Assembly (NCBI RefSeq): GCF_000426445.1
Contig: NZ_KE384526.1
Coordinates: 667,213 to 731,212, forward strand
From: Brevibacterium album DSM 18261
GTDB taxonomy: Bacteria; Actinomycetota; Actinomycetes; Actinomycetales; Brevibacteriaceae
DNA length: 64,000 nt
Reading direction: 5' to 3'
Shown here: positions 1-7,943 of the stretch, one piece after another
Layout of the letters: the number at the start of each line of letters is the position of its first letter
Position numbering within the stretch: position 1 is the stretch's first letter
The notes under the pieces: model-generated
The model's input: only the letters and a program-made list of their open reading frames with translations
Told to the model about the DNA's origin: nothing
Database searches by the model: none
Position numbers and translations under genes: made by a program

Positions 1-1220
1 CGGAGCACCTCCGTGAGCTGTGCGCCCATCTTCAGCGAGGGGCTGAAGGTGGTGCCGGGGTCCTGGTAGATGATGCTGATCGTCTGCGCGAGCTCCGCCG
101 GCGCCGGGGTGCCGAGCATGTTCATCGTGCCGACACGCAGCTCTGCCCCCTGCACATCGAGGTCATCGGCGGCGAGCCCGGCGATCGACATGGCGGTGAG
201 CGATTTGCCGGAGCCCGATTCGCCGACGATGCCCAGGATCTCGGCGCGGTCGATGTGCAGGTCGATGCCGTGGACCAGTTCGAGCCGCTCACCGTCCTTG
301 GAGCCGGCCACGCGGAGATCGCGCACCCGGACGAGAGCCTCGTCACCGGTCGCGAGGGCCGCAGCAGCCTGCGCCTGGGGCCTGCGCGGCACCCAGGCGC
401 GCGCCGCGCGCGGATTCGCATTCGCCGCCAGTCCGTCGCCGACGAACATCGCGGCCACGGACATGAGGACGATCATGATCGCCGGTCCCACGGCCTCGAT
501 GGGCTGGGTGTAGAGCGCATCGAGGCTGTCGTTGAGCAGCGAGCCCAGGTCGTACTGAGGCACCTGGACGCCGAGGCCGACGAAGGACAGCGCCGAGATC
601 TCGACGAGCGTCGTGGCGAAGACCGTGGTCGAGAGGATGAGCAGCGGCTCGGCCATCGCCGGGATCATGTGGCGGGTGGCGAGCCTCCGCGCGGGCACGC
701 CGAGGAACCGTGCGGTGATGAAGTAGTCGCTGTTGGACACCTGCTGGGCGAGGTTCGCCGTCACCCGGGCGAATCCCGGGATGCCCGCCACGCCCATCGC
801 GATGACGGCGGTCGTGGCACCGGGCAGGAGCACCGCGGCGATGATGAGCGCCGTGATGAGCGTGGGATAGGCGACGGCCGACTCGAGGATGCGCAGGCAC
901 CACTCGCGCACCCGGCCGGGTGCGAGCCAGATGGACACGCCGACGACGACGCCCAGCACCACGGAGATCGCGGAGGCGATGACCGTCATGATGAGCGTGA
1001 GCCTGGTCGCGACGAGGACGCGGGCCACATTGTCCTGGCCGAAGGCGTTCGTCCCGAGCCAGGACCCGCCCGAGGGCGGCTGGTGCCGGTTGTCGGTGAG
1101 GGTGTTCGCGGCGTCCGCCACGAGGGGCGGGGCGATGATCGCGGTCGCGACGGCGACGGCGAAGAGGATGAGCCCGATCAGCAGACCCGGGCGCAGCAGC
1201 GGTCGGCGTGCCTCAGTCAT
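1..1220 (-). CDS. Fused ABC importer permease-ATPase, DppC-DppD type (partial)
   Basis: Minus-strand frame open from the ATG at 1220 to the left edge; the 3' end lies outside the window. Residues ~1-285 are a DppC/OppC-like inner-membrane permease: one N-terminal membrane segment, then a multi-span domain containing the typical proximal permease loop. After a short Ala/Arg-rich linker an ATPase begins near residue 297, with the P-loop GESGSGKS near residue 333 and a Q-loop (IIYQDP) close to the edge. The two parts are continuous in one frame, so this is a natural permease-ATPase fusion; DppC and DppD are usually separate. It should pair with the DppB-like permease, whose stop it overlaps by 8 nt, and import peptides, nickel or a similar solute. 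Substrate unknown. The family call is firm. Confidence 0.85.
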   Translation of the reverse strand, partial: MTEARRPLLRPGLLIGLILFAVAVATAIIAPPLVADAANTLTDNRHQPPSGGSWLGTNAFGQDNVARVLVATRLTLIMTVIASAISVVLGVVVGVSIWLAPGRVREWCLRILESAVAYPTLITALIIAAVLLPGATTAVIAMGVAGIPGFARVTANLAQQVSNSDYFITARFLGVPARRLATRHMIPAMAEPLLILSTTVFATTLVEISALSFVGLGVQVPQYDLGSLLNDSLDALYTQPIEAVGPAIMIVLMSVAAMFVGDGLAANANPRAARAWVPRRPQAQAAAALATGDEALVRVRDLRVAGSKDGERLELVHGIDLHIDRAEILGIVGESGSGKSLTAMSIAGLAADDLDVQGAELRVGTMNMLGTPAPAELAQTISIIYQDPGTTFSPSLKMGAQLTEVL

Positions 1221-2238
1221 GGGCGCTCCCTCCGAGATTCCGGGGATCGACGATCGCGAGGATGACGTCGACGACGATGATGAGCAGGGTCGCGAGCACG
1301 CCCAGCAGGAGCACGATGCCCCTGATGACCGGATAGTCGCGCATGATGATCGCATCCACGACGCCCTTGCCCAGGCCCGGCCAGCCGAACACGGTCTCGA
1401 TGACGACGGCACCGCCCAGCATGCCCGCGAGGATGAGGCCGGAGAGCGTGAGCGTGGTGGTGAGCAGGTTGGGGAACACGTAGCGCAGGTTCACGCGCCA
1501 GGGGCTCAGCCGCCAGCCGCGGGCGGTCCGCACGTAGTCCTGCTCGAGGATGGTCACCGCCTCGCGCCGCACCACCCGCGCGATCACGCAGGCGGGGCCG
1601 AGCATGATCGCGACCGTGGGCAGCACGAGGGCGTCGAGCGTCGCCGCTCCGCCCGCGGGGAACCAGCCCAGCCTGATCGCGAGGACGTAGATCATGAGCG
1701 TCGCGAGCACATAGTTGGGAACCGCGTAGACGAGGCTCGTGAGCGCATTGAACACATGGTCGACCCAGGCGTTGCGGCCGCCGCGGGTGACGATCGCGAC
1801 CCCCATGCCCAGCGGGATGCTCACCACGAGCATCGCCGCGACCGCGAGGAGTGCGATCTCCGCCGTGAACGGCAGCCGGGAGAACACCGCCGCGGTGACG
1901 GTGGTGCCCGAGGCGAAGGAGTAGCCCATGTCCAGCGTGAAGATGCCGACGAGGTACTGCCAGAACTGGACGAGCAGGGGCTGCTCGAGGCCCAGCGCCT
2001 CGCGGGTCTGGGCGATCTGCTCCTGGGTCGCGCCCTCGCCCGCCGCCACGACGGCGGGGTCGCCGGGCAGGAGCGGGACGATGAGGAACGTCACGACCAC
2101 GAGGATCGCGAACGACAGGAGGAAGCCGCCTCCGCGGCGCAGGGCGAAGCGCGCCCAGGGGTGGTGCACGAGTCTGTTGGGGGCTTTGAACGACACGCGG
2201 TGCGGCACCTGCGTCGCCGCAGAATTCACCAGGGTCAT
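1213..2238 (-). CDS. ABC importer permease, DppB/OppB type
   Basis: 341-residue membrane protein, the first of the two permease subunits of a peptide/nickel/opine-type ABC importer. A basic N-terminus leads into a first membrane segment (residues ~36-56), followed by the family's hallmark extracytoplasmic PGDP motif and five more hydrophobic segments. The C-terminal half carries the conserved VFGWPGLG motif expected in DppB proteins. The length is usual for the family. It lies 79 bp downstream of the binding-protein gene, and its stop overlaps the start of the fused DppC-DppD gene, so the three are one operon. The solute cannot be deduced. Confidence 0.88.
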   Translation of the reverse strand: MTLVNSAATQVPHRVSFKAPNRLVHHPWARFALRRGGGFLLSFAILVVVTFLIVPLLPGDPAVVAAGEGATQEQIAQTREALGLEQPLLVQFWQYLVGIFTLDMGYSFASGTTVTAAVFSRLPFTAEIALLAVAAMLVVSIPLGMGVAIVTRGGRNAWVDHVFNALTSLVYAVPNYVLATLMIYVLAIRLGWFPAGGAATLDALVLPTVAIMLGPACVIARVVRREAVTILEQDYVRTARGWRLSPWRVNLRYVFPNLLTTTLTLSGLILAGMLGGAVVIETVFGWPGLGKGVVDAIIMRDYPVIRGIVLLLGVLATLLIIVVDVILAIVDPRNLGGSAHD

Positions 2239-2272
2239 GGGGCCTCGCTTCCCTTCGGCGTCGAGGACGGAC

Positions 2273-2309
2273 GAGCGCGGAGGCGGGCGCGCCGCCCGCC
2301 TCCGCGCTC
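2273..2309 (-). terminator. Intercistronic hairpin between binding protein and permease genes
   Basis: Perfect 16-bp inverted repeat (arms 2273-2288 and 2294-2309) with a 5-nt loop, in the 79-bp gap between the binding-protein stop and the DppB-type start. There is no clear U-tract. In importer operons such hairpins commonly act as partial terminators or RNA-stability elements that keep the binding protein more abundant than the membrane subunits; that role is inferred here. Confidence 0.6.
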
Positions 2310-2317
2310 ACAGGGCA

Positions 2318-3925
2318 TCAGGCGGTGATCCGCATGGACATGAGGGACACCGTGCCGTTGAACTGACGGATGCTGAAGCCCTCCGCGGTGGTGGGCTGGG
2401 CCGGCAGCGTGGACAGCGGGACGATCGCGGCGTCCTCGAGGAGCCCGGTCTGGATCTCCTCGTAGATCGCGCACCGGGCGGCCTCGTCCGGCTCCGCCAT
2501 CGCCTCGTTCACCTTCTCGATGACCTCGGCGCGCTGCGCACCGGTCGAGTTGCGACCGCCGTCCTCGGGAGCGGAGCCCGTGAACTGGCTCAGCCCTCCG
2601 TACTGCGTCCGCGACAGGTTGAGCAGGTTCATGATCGTGAGGTCCCAGCCCTCGGGCTTGGAATCGAGCTCGGTGGCCCACGTGGTGTTGTCCACGTTGC
2701 GGAGGTCGACCTCCGCGCCCGCCTCGCCGAGCGCCTGCGAGATGTAGGAGTTGCCCGCGCCGTTCGGGCCGGTCGCCTGCGTGCCGATCATCTTCAGCGA
2801 CTCGCCCTCGAGGACCTCGGCCGCGGCCTCGGCGTCCTGCTGGATGGGGAGATCGCCGGTGTAGGCGCACGCGACCTCGGTGGGCACGTAGCTGGACAGC
2901 ACCTCGCCGTCGCCGTCCGTGGCGGCGTCGTTGAAGGCCTCACGGCTGATCGCCTGGGCCACGGCCCGGCGCTTCTCCGGATCGGCCAGCGGCATGCCCT
3001 CGCGCTCGTTGAACATCACGAACATCGCCGTCGCGGGGTAGATCGAGGTCTCGAAGCCCTCCTCGCCGGCCACGCGGTGCATCGACTCGCCCACGAGCGT
3101 GGCGTAGTCCAGAGTGTCCGTGAGCAGGCCGTTGGCCATCGCGTTGTAGTCGGCGATGATCGCGAAGTTCACGTTCTTGGCCGGCGCGCCCTCGGCCGGC
3201 GTGCTGTACTCGGGGAAGGTGAAGCCCTCCTCGCGGAGCTCGAAGTCGATCGAGACGCCGGGCTGGTTGTTCGCCAGCGTGTAGGCGCCGGAGAAGGCGC
3301 CCTCGACCTCGCCGGCCGCGGTCGCCTCGAGGTCCTCGAGGCCCGCCGGGCAGACGATCCCGGTCTCCGACAGCGTGAGGCCCCGCTCCATGTCCGCCCA
3401 CGGCTGCTCGAGCTCGATGCTCAGCGTGCCCGCGGCGTCATCGGGGGTGAAGCTCGGAGCTCCGGGGCCGAAGACGATCTCCTTCTGCCGCGAGTTCTCG
3501 ACGAAGGCCTGCAGGGAGTCCGCGACGACCGTGGGCGTGATCTCCGTGCCGTCGGCACAGGTCGCGCCCTCCCGGATGGTGAGGGTGCCGCCGTTCGGGT
3601 CGAGCTCGTACTCGCTCGCGAGGCCGCCGGTCGTGGTGTTGTCCTCGTCCTGGTAGAGGAGCGTCCCGTACAGCATGGAGGAGACGTTGTAGGCGCTCAC
3701 ACCCGAGGCGTTGAGCGGGCTGAAGCTGTTGGGGTCCGCGATCATCGCCGTCCGGATGGTGTCGGTCGAGTACTCGCCGTCCCCGCCCGCGCCGGAGCCT
3801 CCGCCGCCCGTCGTGCAGCCGGAGGCCAGGAGGGCGAGGGCCACGGGGGCAGCCGCGATCCCGGCGGCCCGGCGTCTGCCCGGCAAGCTTCTGCGCGGCG
3901 GTGCCGCGGTGGGAGTGGTGGTCAT
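2318..3925 (-). CDS. Extracellular solute-binding lipoprotein, family 5 (DppA/OppA type)
   Basis: 535-residue periplasmic-type binding protein for the importer encoded downstream. The N-terminus is a lipoprotein signal: an Arg-rich n-region, a hydrophobic stretch and the lipobox LASGC with the lipidated Cys near residue 37, followed by a Gly-rich linker. The rest has the SBP_bac_5 layout, with the early segment describing a pre-existing binding platform (FSPLNASG, then LASEYELDPNGG) and the usual length near 500. A good ribosome-binding site (AGGAGG) precedes the ATG. A TATAAT box on the same strand ~110 bp upstream is the likely promoter of the whole operon. The ligand (peptide, nickel, other) cannot be read from sequence. 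Confidence 0.88.
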   Translation of the reverse strand: MTTTPTAAPPRRSLPGRRRAAGIAAAPVALALLASGCTTGGGGSGAGGDGEYSTDTIRTAMIADPNSFSPLNASGVSAYNVSSMLYGTLLYQDEDNTTTGGLASEYELDPNGGTLTIREGATCADGTEITPTVVADSLQAFVENSRQKEIVFGPGAPSFTPDDAAGTLSIELEQPWADMERGLTLSETGIVCPAGLEDLEATAAGEVEGAFSGAYTLANNQPGVSIDFELREEGFTFPEYSTPAEGAPAKNVNFAIIADYNAMANGLLTDTLDYATLVGESMHRVAGEEGFETSIYPATAMFVMFNEREGMPLADPEKRRAVAQAISREAFNDAATDGDGEVLSSYVPTEVACAYTGDLPIQQDAEAAAEVLEGESLKMIGTQATGPNGAGNSYISQALGEAGAEVDLRNVDNTTWATELDSKPEGWDLTIMNLLNLSRTQYGGLSQFTGSAPEDGGRNSTGAQRAEVIEKVNEAMAEPDEAARCAIYEEIQTGLLEDAAIVPLSTLPAQPTTAEGFSIRQFNGTVSLMSMRITA

Positions 3926-4014
3926 GATTCCTCCTGGTGAGCGGTCTGCGCCAAGCCGATGCGGCCCCCGCGGCAGTGCGGGGGAGCTGAATCGGCAGGC
4001 CAGGCCGCGGTGTC

Positions 4015-4040
4015 CTGATCGATCAGTCGTTCAGATTATA
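4015..4040 (-). promoter_or_regulatory. Promoter and palindromic operator of the importer operon
   Basis: On the minus strand, 4035-4040 reads TATAAT, a perfect -10 box and AT-rich in an otherwise GC-rich region. A perfect 12-bp palindrome, CTGATCGATCAG (4015-4026), sits where the transcription start should fall. No good -35 is visible. The palindrome is a reasonable operator for the divergent Lrp-type regulator, but that link is inference. Confidence 0.5.
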
Positions 4041-4184
4041 TGTGACGCAGGTCCCATGATGCGTCCCGCCTGCGGCAGTGCGCATCGGCGGATCGTCATC
4101 CCTGCTTCCTCTACAGTTGTGAGCCTATTCACCCATTCGCGGCGCGCCCGCAGATGCACGATTCATCCATCAACGGAGTCGCAT

Positions 4185-5201
4185 ATGCCGAGAACAGACA
4201 CCGGCGCAGGCCCGCACGCCCTCGGATTCACCGAATCGGACCTCGAGCTGTTCGATGCGATGCAGGAGAACCCCCGCGGGGCCTGGACGGAGATCGGCAC
4301 GCGCATGGGGGTGTCCCCGACGACCGCGCGCCGCCGCTGGCGGCAGCTGAACGAGCGCGGTGCGGCCTGGATCGCCACGCATCTGAGCAAGGCGTCCGGC
4401 GCGACGCTCTCCCTCATCGAGATCGAGTGCGCGGTGGGCGCCGTCCCCGATGTCTGCGCGGAGGTGCGGCAGCAGCCGGCCGCCATGAACGTCTACGAGA
4501 CGAACGGGGACGTCGACGTCCTGCTCGAGGTGGTCGCACTCGATGTCGCCCAGCTGCGCGCCGTCCTCCACGCGGTGGCACAGGTGCCCGGCGTGGCCCG
4601 TGTGCGCTCGAGCACCGGGACCAAGGTGTTCCGCGAGGCCTCCCGCTGGCGGACCGGGGCGCTCCCGCGCCGCCCGGCGCACGGACCCGAGGACGCCGCA
4701 CCCGGGGATCCGCTCCGCACCGCGCGCATGCTCACGGCCCTGCGGGAGCTCGAACGGGACGGCAGAGCCTCGCCCGCACGCCTGGCCAAGGCCCTGGACG
4801 TGAGCGAGACGCATGCACGCAGATACGTGAAGGCGCTGCTGCGCCAGAAGTTCCTCACCCAGCGGGTGGACATGGCCCCGGGCGCTTCCGAATGGCCCCA
4901 CATCCTCGCACTGCGCATGGCGGCACCCGCCACCCGGCTCACGGAGATCGCCGCGGCGATCTCCGCGCAGCCCGGCACACGGGTGTGCGCCGCAGTGGCA
5001 GGCGGCCAGCACAACCTGTATGCCATGGTGTGGATGCACCACATCGACGAGGCCGTCGAGGTGGAGGCCAGGATCACGGGAGCCCACGACGTCCGGGTGC
5101 TGCACCGCAGCCTCATCCTCCACACGCACAAGCGGATGGGCCACCTCATCGACGAACACGGCATGGAAGCCGGGCTGGTCCCCTGGGCGGCACCGGATTG
5201 A
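4185..5201 (+). CDS. Lrp/AsnC-family regulator with two tandem modules
   Basis: 338-residue cytoplasmic transcription regulator, twice the usual Lrp length. A first winged helix-turn-helix (residues ~12-60, with TARRRWRQL as recognition region) is followed by an AsnC-type ligand-binding domain to ~145. A second HTH (~178-225, SETHARRYVKALL) and a second ligand domain complete the protein. The frame is open further upstream, but the ATG at 4185 is chosen because it has GGAG at 4174-4177 and begins just before the first HTH. It is transcribed away from the peptide-type importer and is the obvious candidate to control it in response to an amino acid or peptide-derived ligand; this is inferred from position only. 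Confidence 0.85.
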   Translation: MPRTDTGAGPHALGFTESDLELFDAMQENPRGAWTEIGTRMGVSPTTARRRWRQLNERGAAWIATHLSKASGATLSLIEIECAVGAVPDVCAEVRQQPAAMNVYETNGDVDVLLEVVALDVAQLRAVLHAVAQVPGVARVRSSTGTKVFREASRWRTGALPRRPAHGPEDAAPGDPLRTARMLTALRELERDGRASPARLAKALDVSETHARRYVKALLRQKFLTQRVDMAPGASEWPHILALRMAAPATRLTEIAAAISAQPGTRVCAAVAGGQHNLYAMVWMHHIDEAVEVEARITGAHDVRVLHRSLILHTHKRMGHLIDEHGMEAGLVPWAAPD

Positions 5202-5299
5202 GCGGTGCGGCGGAGGGCTGAGCCGAGCGGCGGGCTGAGCCTCTGTGCGGCAGCGCCGGGCTGAACCGCGCAGCGGCACCGTCCCACGCGGAAGGCCCC

Positions 5300-5333
5300 T
5301 GCGCCGGTCTCGGACGAGCCCGAGACCGGCGCA
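5300..5333 (+). terminator. Hairpin downstream of the Lrp-type gene
   Basis: Perfect 14-bp inverted repeat (5300-5313 and 5320-5333) with a 6-nt loop, about 100 bp after the Lrp stop codon. It is GC-rich with no strong T-run, as is common for actinobacterial terminators. Confidence 0.65.
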
Positions 5334-5451
5334 CGCGTCTCCGATCAGCAGCAGTCAGCGCACTCGCCGGTCCCCGATGCCGCCCCGGCGTGAGCAACAG
5401 CCTCACCCTCGGTCACACCGATGCGGCCTGTCCAGTGCCCTGGCCGTCTGT

Positions 5452-5470
5452 TATTGTCGTGTGCACAATA
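5452..5470 (+). promoter_or_regulatory. Candidate NrtR operator
   Basis: TATTGTCGTGTGCACAATA is an inverted repeat with perfect 6-bp arms and a 7-nt centre, AT-rich against its surroundings and 40 bp before the NrtR-like start. The left arm TATTGT could itself be the -10 box, so a bound repressor would block the promoter. NrtR regulators usually control their own NAD operon, which fits. The site was found by eye, not by a motif search. Confidence 0.5.
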
Positions 5471-5509
5471 TCAGCGCACCGGGACATCTCGCAGAGGAGA
5501 GGGGCATCC

Positions 5510-6430
5510 ATGGACAGCACGCGGTCGCTCACGCAGCCCGCAGCCCGCCCAGTCGCGCGTCCACATGCACTCCTGGGTCATGCGAACGTGAGCGAGCGCG
5601 CGCTCGCCTCCCCGGAGCTCGCCGTCTCCACCGTCGTCTTCGCGCTCGCGGAAGGCGCGGGCGGCACAGCCGCCCCTCGCGCCGAGGGGGCCTCTTCCGC
5701 CGGCGAGTGCACCCCTCCCGGAAAGGACCCCTCTCGCGACGAAGCCCCCTCTCCCGGGGAGGCTCCTCCTCCCGGCGAGGCGCCCGGGGCCGTCTCGAGC
5801 GCGGGCGACGGGCCGGCGCCTCGGCTGCGGCTTATGCTCCCCCTGGTCCGCCGCATCCGCGACCCCTTCCTGGGCCTGTGGGCGCTGCCCGGCGGGCCCC
5901 TGCGCATGCGCGAATCCCTCGAGGAGGCAGCCGGGCACCACCTGCGCACGCTCACCGGTCTGGAGCCGTCGTCCATCGAGCAGCTGCAGGCCTTCGGCGG
6001 GCTCGACCGCTCCCCCGGTCTCCGCGTGGTCTCCATCGTGTACTGGGCGGCGCTCCCGCTGGCGGCCGCCCCCGCAGCACTGGCTCGCACGCAGGAGCTC
6101 GAGAACGTGGCCTGGTTCTCAGCGGACGACCTGCCGGCACTCGCATTCGACCATGCCGAGATCATCGGCTTCGCCCGCGAGCGTCTGCGCACCGGCACGA
6201 CCTGGGGGCGACTGGCCCACGACGTCCTCGGTGAGCGCTTCACCCTCGCGCAGCTGCGCGAAGTGGGCGAGTGCATCGCGGGCCACCAGCTCGATCCGGG
6301 GAACTTCCAGCGGCAGGCGAAGGCAGACCCGCACATCGTCGCGACCGAGGAGTTCCTCACCGGCGGCCGGCACAGACCGCCCCGCCTCTACCGCTCGGCC
6401 GTGCCCGAGGCCGGATCGCCGCCGAGATGA
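5510..6430 (+). CDS. nrtR: NrtR-like Nudix-domain regulator of NAD synthesis
   Basis: 306 residues. The N-terminal part is a Nudix fold (residues ~30-185, GLWALPGG core) and the C-terminal part (~190-290) resembles the winged-helix region of NrtR, including GRLAHDVLGERFTLAQLREVGE and a later KADPHI. The Nudix box is degenerate: after the GG and the first Glu, the expected REUXEE helix reads HHLRTLTG. The protein is therefore probably a binder of ADP-ribose-like ligands, not a hydrolase, as in NrtR regulators. A Pro/Ala/Ser/Glu-rich insert (~residues 45-100) splits the first beta strands. The ATG at 5510 has a strong GAGGAGAGG site; an upstream in-frame start at 5390 would add residues with no family match. 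It precedes nadA-nadC, its expected target. Confidence 0.75.
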   Translation: MDSTRSLTQPAARPVARPHALLGHANVSERALASPELAVSTVVFALAEGAGGTAAPRAEGASSAGECTPPGKDPSRDEAPSPGEAPPPGEAPGAVSSAGDGPAPRLRLMLPLVRRIRDPFLGLWALPGGPLRMRESLEEAAGHHLRTLTGLEPSSIEQLQAFGGLDRSPGLRVVSIVYWAALPLAAAPAALARTQELENVAWFSADDLPALAFDHAEIIGFARERLRTGTTWGRLAHDVLGERFTLAQLREVGECIAGHQLDPGNFQRQAKADPHIVATEEFLTGGRHRPPRLYRSAVPEAGSPPR

Positions 6431-6635
6431 CCGTACAGTGCCGCCGCTGCGAGCCCGCTCCGGCGGGCGCGGAAGGCGGCCCGACGTCGCCGCTCCGGCA
6501 GCTCCTGTCCGCCCCCTCTGATCCGCGCCTGCCCCGCGCACTCCGCCCCCTCTCCAGTGCCCGCACCGATGCCCAGCCGGATGCCCGGCCCGATCCTCCG
6601 CACCCTCACCGCATATCCAGCCCCCAGGAGCGCCG

Positions 6636-7943
6636 ATGACGACCTCTCTGCCCATGCCGACACTGCACGCCCGCCCCACTGCCGCGGCCCGCGGCACCGC
6701 AGCTGCCTCTTCCTCGTGCAGTCCGGACCTCGCCGCGGACCCGTGGACGGTGGACCGCCGGGGCCCTGCCTATGGCCCCGGCGCCTCACAGGCGGACCGG
6801 GCCCCGGCCTCGGCGCCGGTCCAGGGACCCATCCCCGAGGAGTACCGGGAGCTCGACGACGCCACGCTGCACGCGCGCATCACCGCCGCGCGTGAGGAGC
6901 TGGGCGAGCGCGTGGTGGTGCTGGGCCACTTCTACCAGCGCGATGAGATCGTGGCCCACGCGGACTTCCTGGGAGATTCCTTCCAGCTGGCGCGGGCGGC
7001 GCTCAGCCGCGAGGAGGCCGAGTACATCGTCTTCTGCGGCGTCCACTTCATGGCCGAGACCGCCGATGTCCTCTCCCGCGACGACCAGGCCGTCATCCTG
7101 CCCAATCTCGCCGCCGGCTGCTCGATGGCGGACATGGCCGATGTCGCCGGGGTGGAGGACTGCTGGGCGCAGCTCACGGAGGTCCTGGGCGATCTCGATG
7201 CCCCGGACGAGACCGGGAAGGTGCCGGTCATGCCCATCACGTACATGAACTGCTCGGCCGCGCTCAAGGCCTTCGTGGGCCGGCACGGCGGGATCGTGTG
7301 CACGTCCTCCAATGCCGCGGTCGTGCTGGAGAGGGCATTCGAGAAGGCCCACCGCGTCCTGTTCTTCCCCGATCAGCACCTGGGCAGGAACACCGCCCGG
7401 GCGATGGGGATCGGGCTGGAGCGGATGCCCCTGTGGTCGCCGGGCCGGCCGTACGGAGGGAACGGGAACACCGTCGCCTCGCTGGAGGACTCGCAGGTGA
7501 TCCTCTGGCACGGCTTCTGCTCCGTGCACAAGCGCTTCACGGTGGACCAGATCTCAGCCGCCCGCGCCCAGCACCCCGATGTGCGGGTGATCGTCCACCC
7601 CGAGTGCCCCATGGAGGTGGTCGACGCCGCCGACGAGTCCGGCTCCACCGACCACATCCGCCGCGCCGTGGAATCCGCGCCGCCCGGTTCGACCTTCGCC
7701 ATCGGCACGGAGATCACGATGGTGGGCAGACTCGCCGCGGAGCACCCCGAGCACACGATCTTCTGCCTCGATCCCGTGGTCTGCCCCTGCTCCACGATGT
7801 ACCGCATCCACCCCGCCTATCTCGCCTGGGTGCTCGAATCCCTGGTGCGCGGCGAGGTGGTCAACCGGATCACGGTGCCCGAGGCCGAGGCCGCCGAAGC
7901 CCGCCTCGCCCTCGACCGCATGCTGGAAGCGGTGCCGAGATGA
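6636..7943 (+). CDS. nadA: Quinolinate synthase NadA
   Basis: 435 residues. NadA condenses iminoaspartate with dihydroxyacetone phosphate to give quinolinate, using a [4Fe-4S] cluster. The three cluster cysteines can be recognised: in AAGCSMADMA, in HPECPMEVVD and in the late CPCSTM motif. Other conserved parts are GHFYQRDEIV near the start of the domain and YMNCSAALKAFVG. The first ~65 residues are an Ala/Pro-rich extension not needed by the family. CAGGAG precedes the ATG at 6636. The stop overlaps the next ATG by 4 nt, so nadA and nadC are co-transcribed and probably translationally coupled. Control is likely through the NrtR-like protein upstream. Confidence 0.95.
   Translation: MTTSLPMPTLHARPTAAARGTAAASSSCSPDLAADPWTVDRRGPAYGPGASQADRAPASAPVQGPIPEEYRELDDATLHARITAAREELGERVVVLGHFYQRDEIVAHADFLGDSFQLARAALSREEAEYIVFCGVHFMAETADVLSRDDQAVILPNLAAGCSMADMADVAGVEDCWAQLTEVLGDLDAPDETGKVPVMPITYMNCSAALKAFVGRHGGIVCTSSNAAVVLERAFEKAHRVLFFPDQHLGRNTARAMGIGLERMPLWSPGRPYGGNGNTVASLEDSQVILWHGFCSVHKRFTVDQISAARAQHPDVRVIVHPECPMEVVDAADESGSTDHIRRAVESAPPGSTFAIGTEITMVGRLAAEHPEHTIFCLDPVVCPCSTMYRIHPAYLAWVLESLVRGEVVNRITVPEAEAAEARLALDRMLEAVPR

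Noticed and set aside
5390-5509. Upstream start for the NrtR-like gene
   Set aside because: It would translate through the candidate operator and adds residues with no family similarity. The ATG at 5510 has a strong ribosome-binding site.
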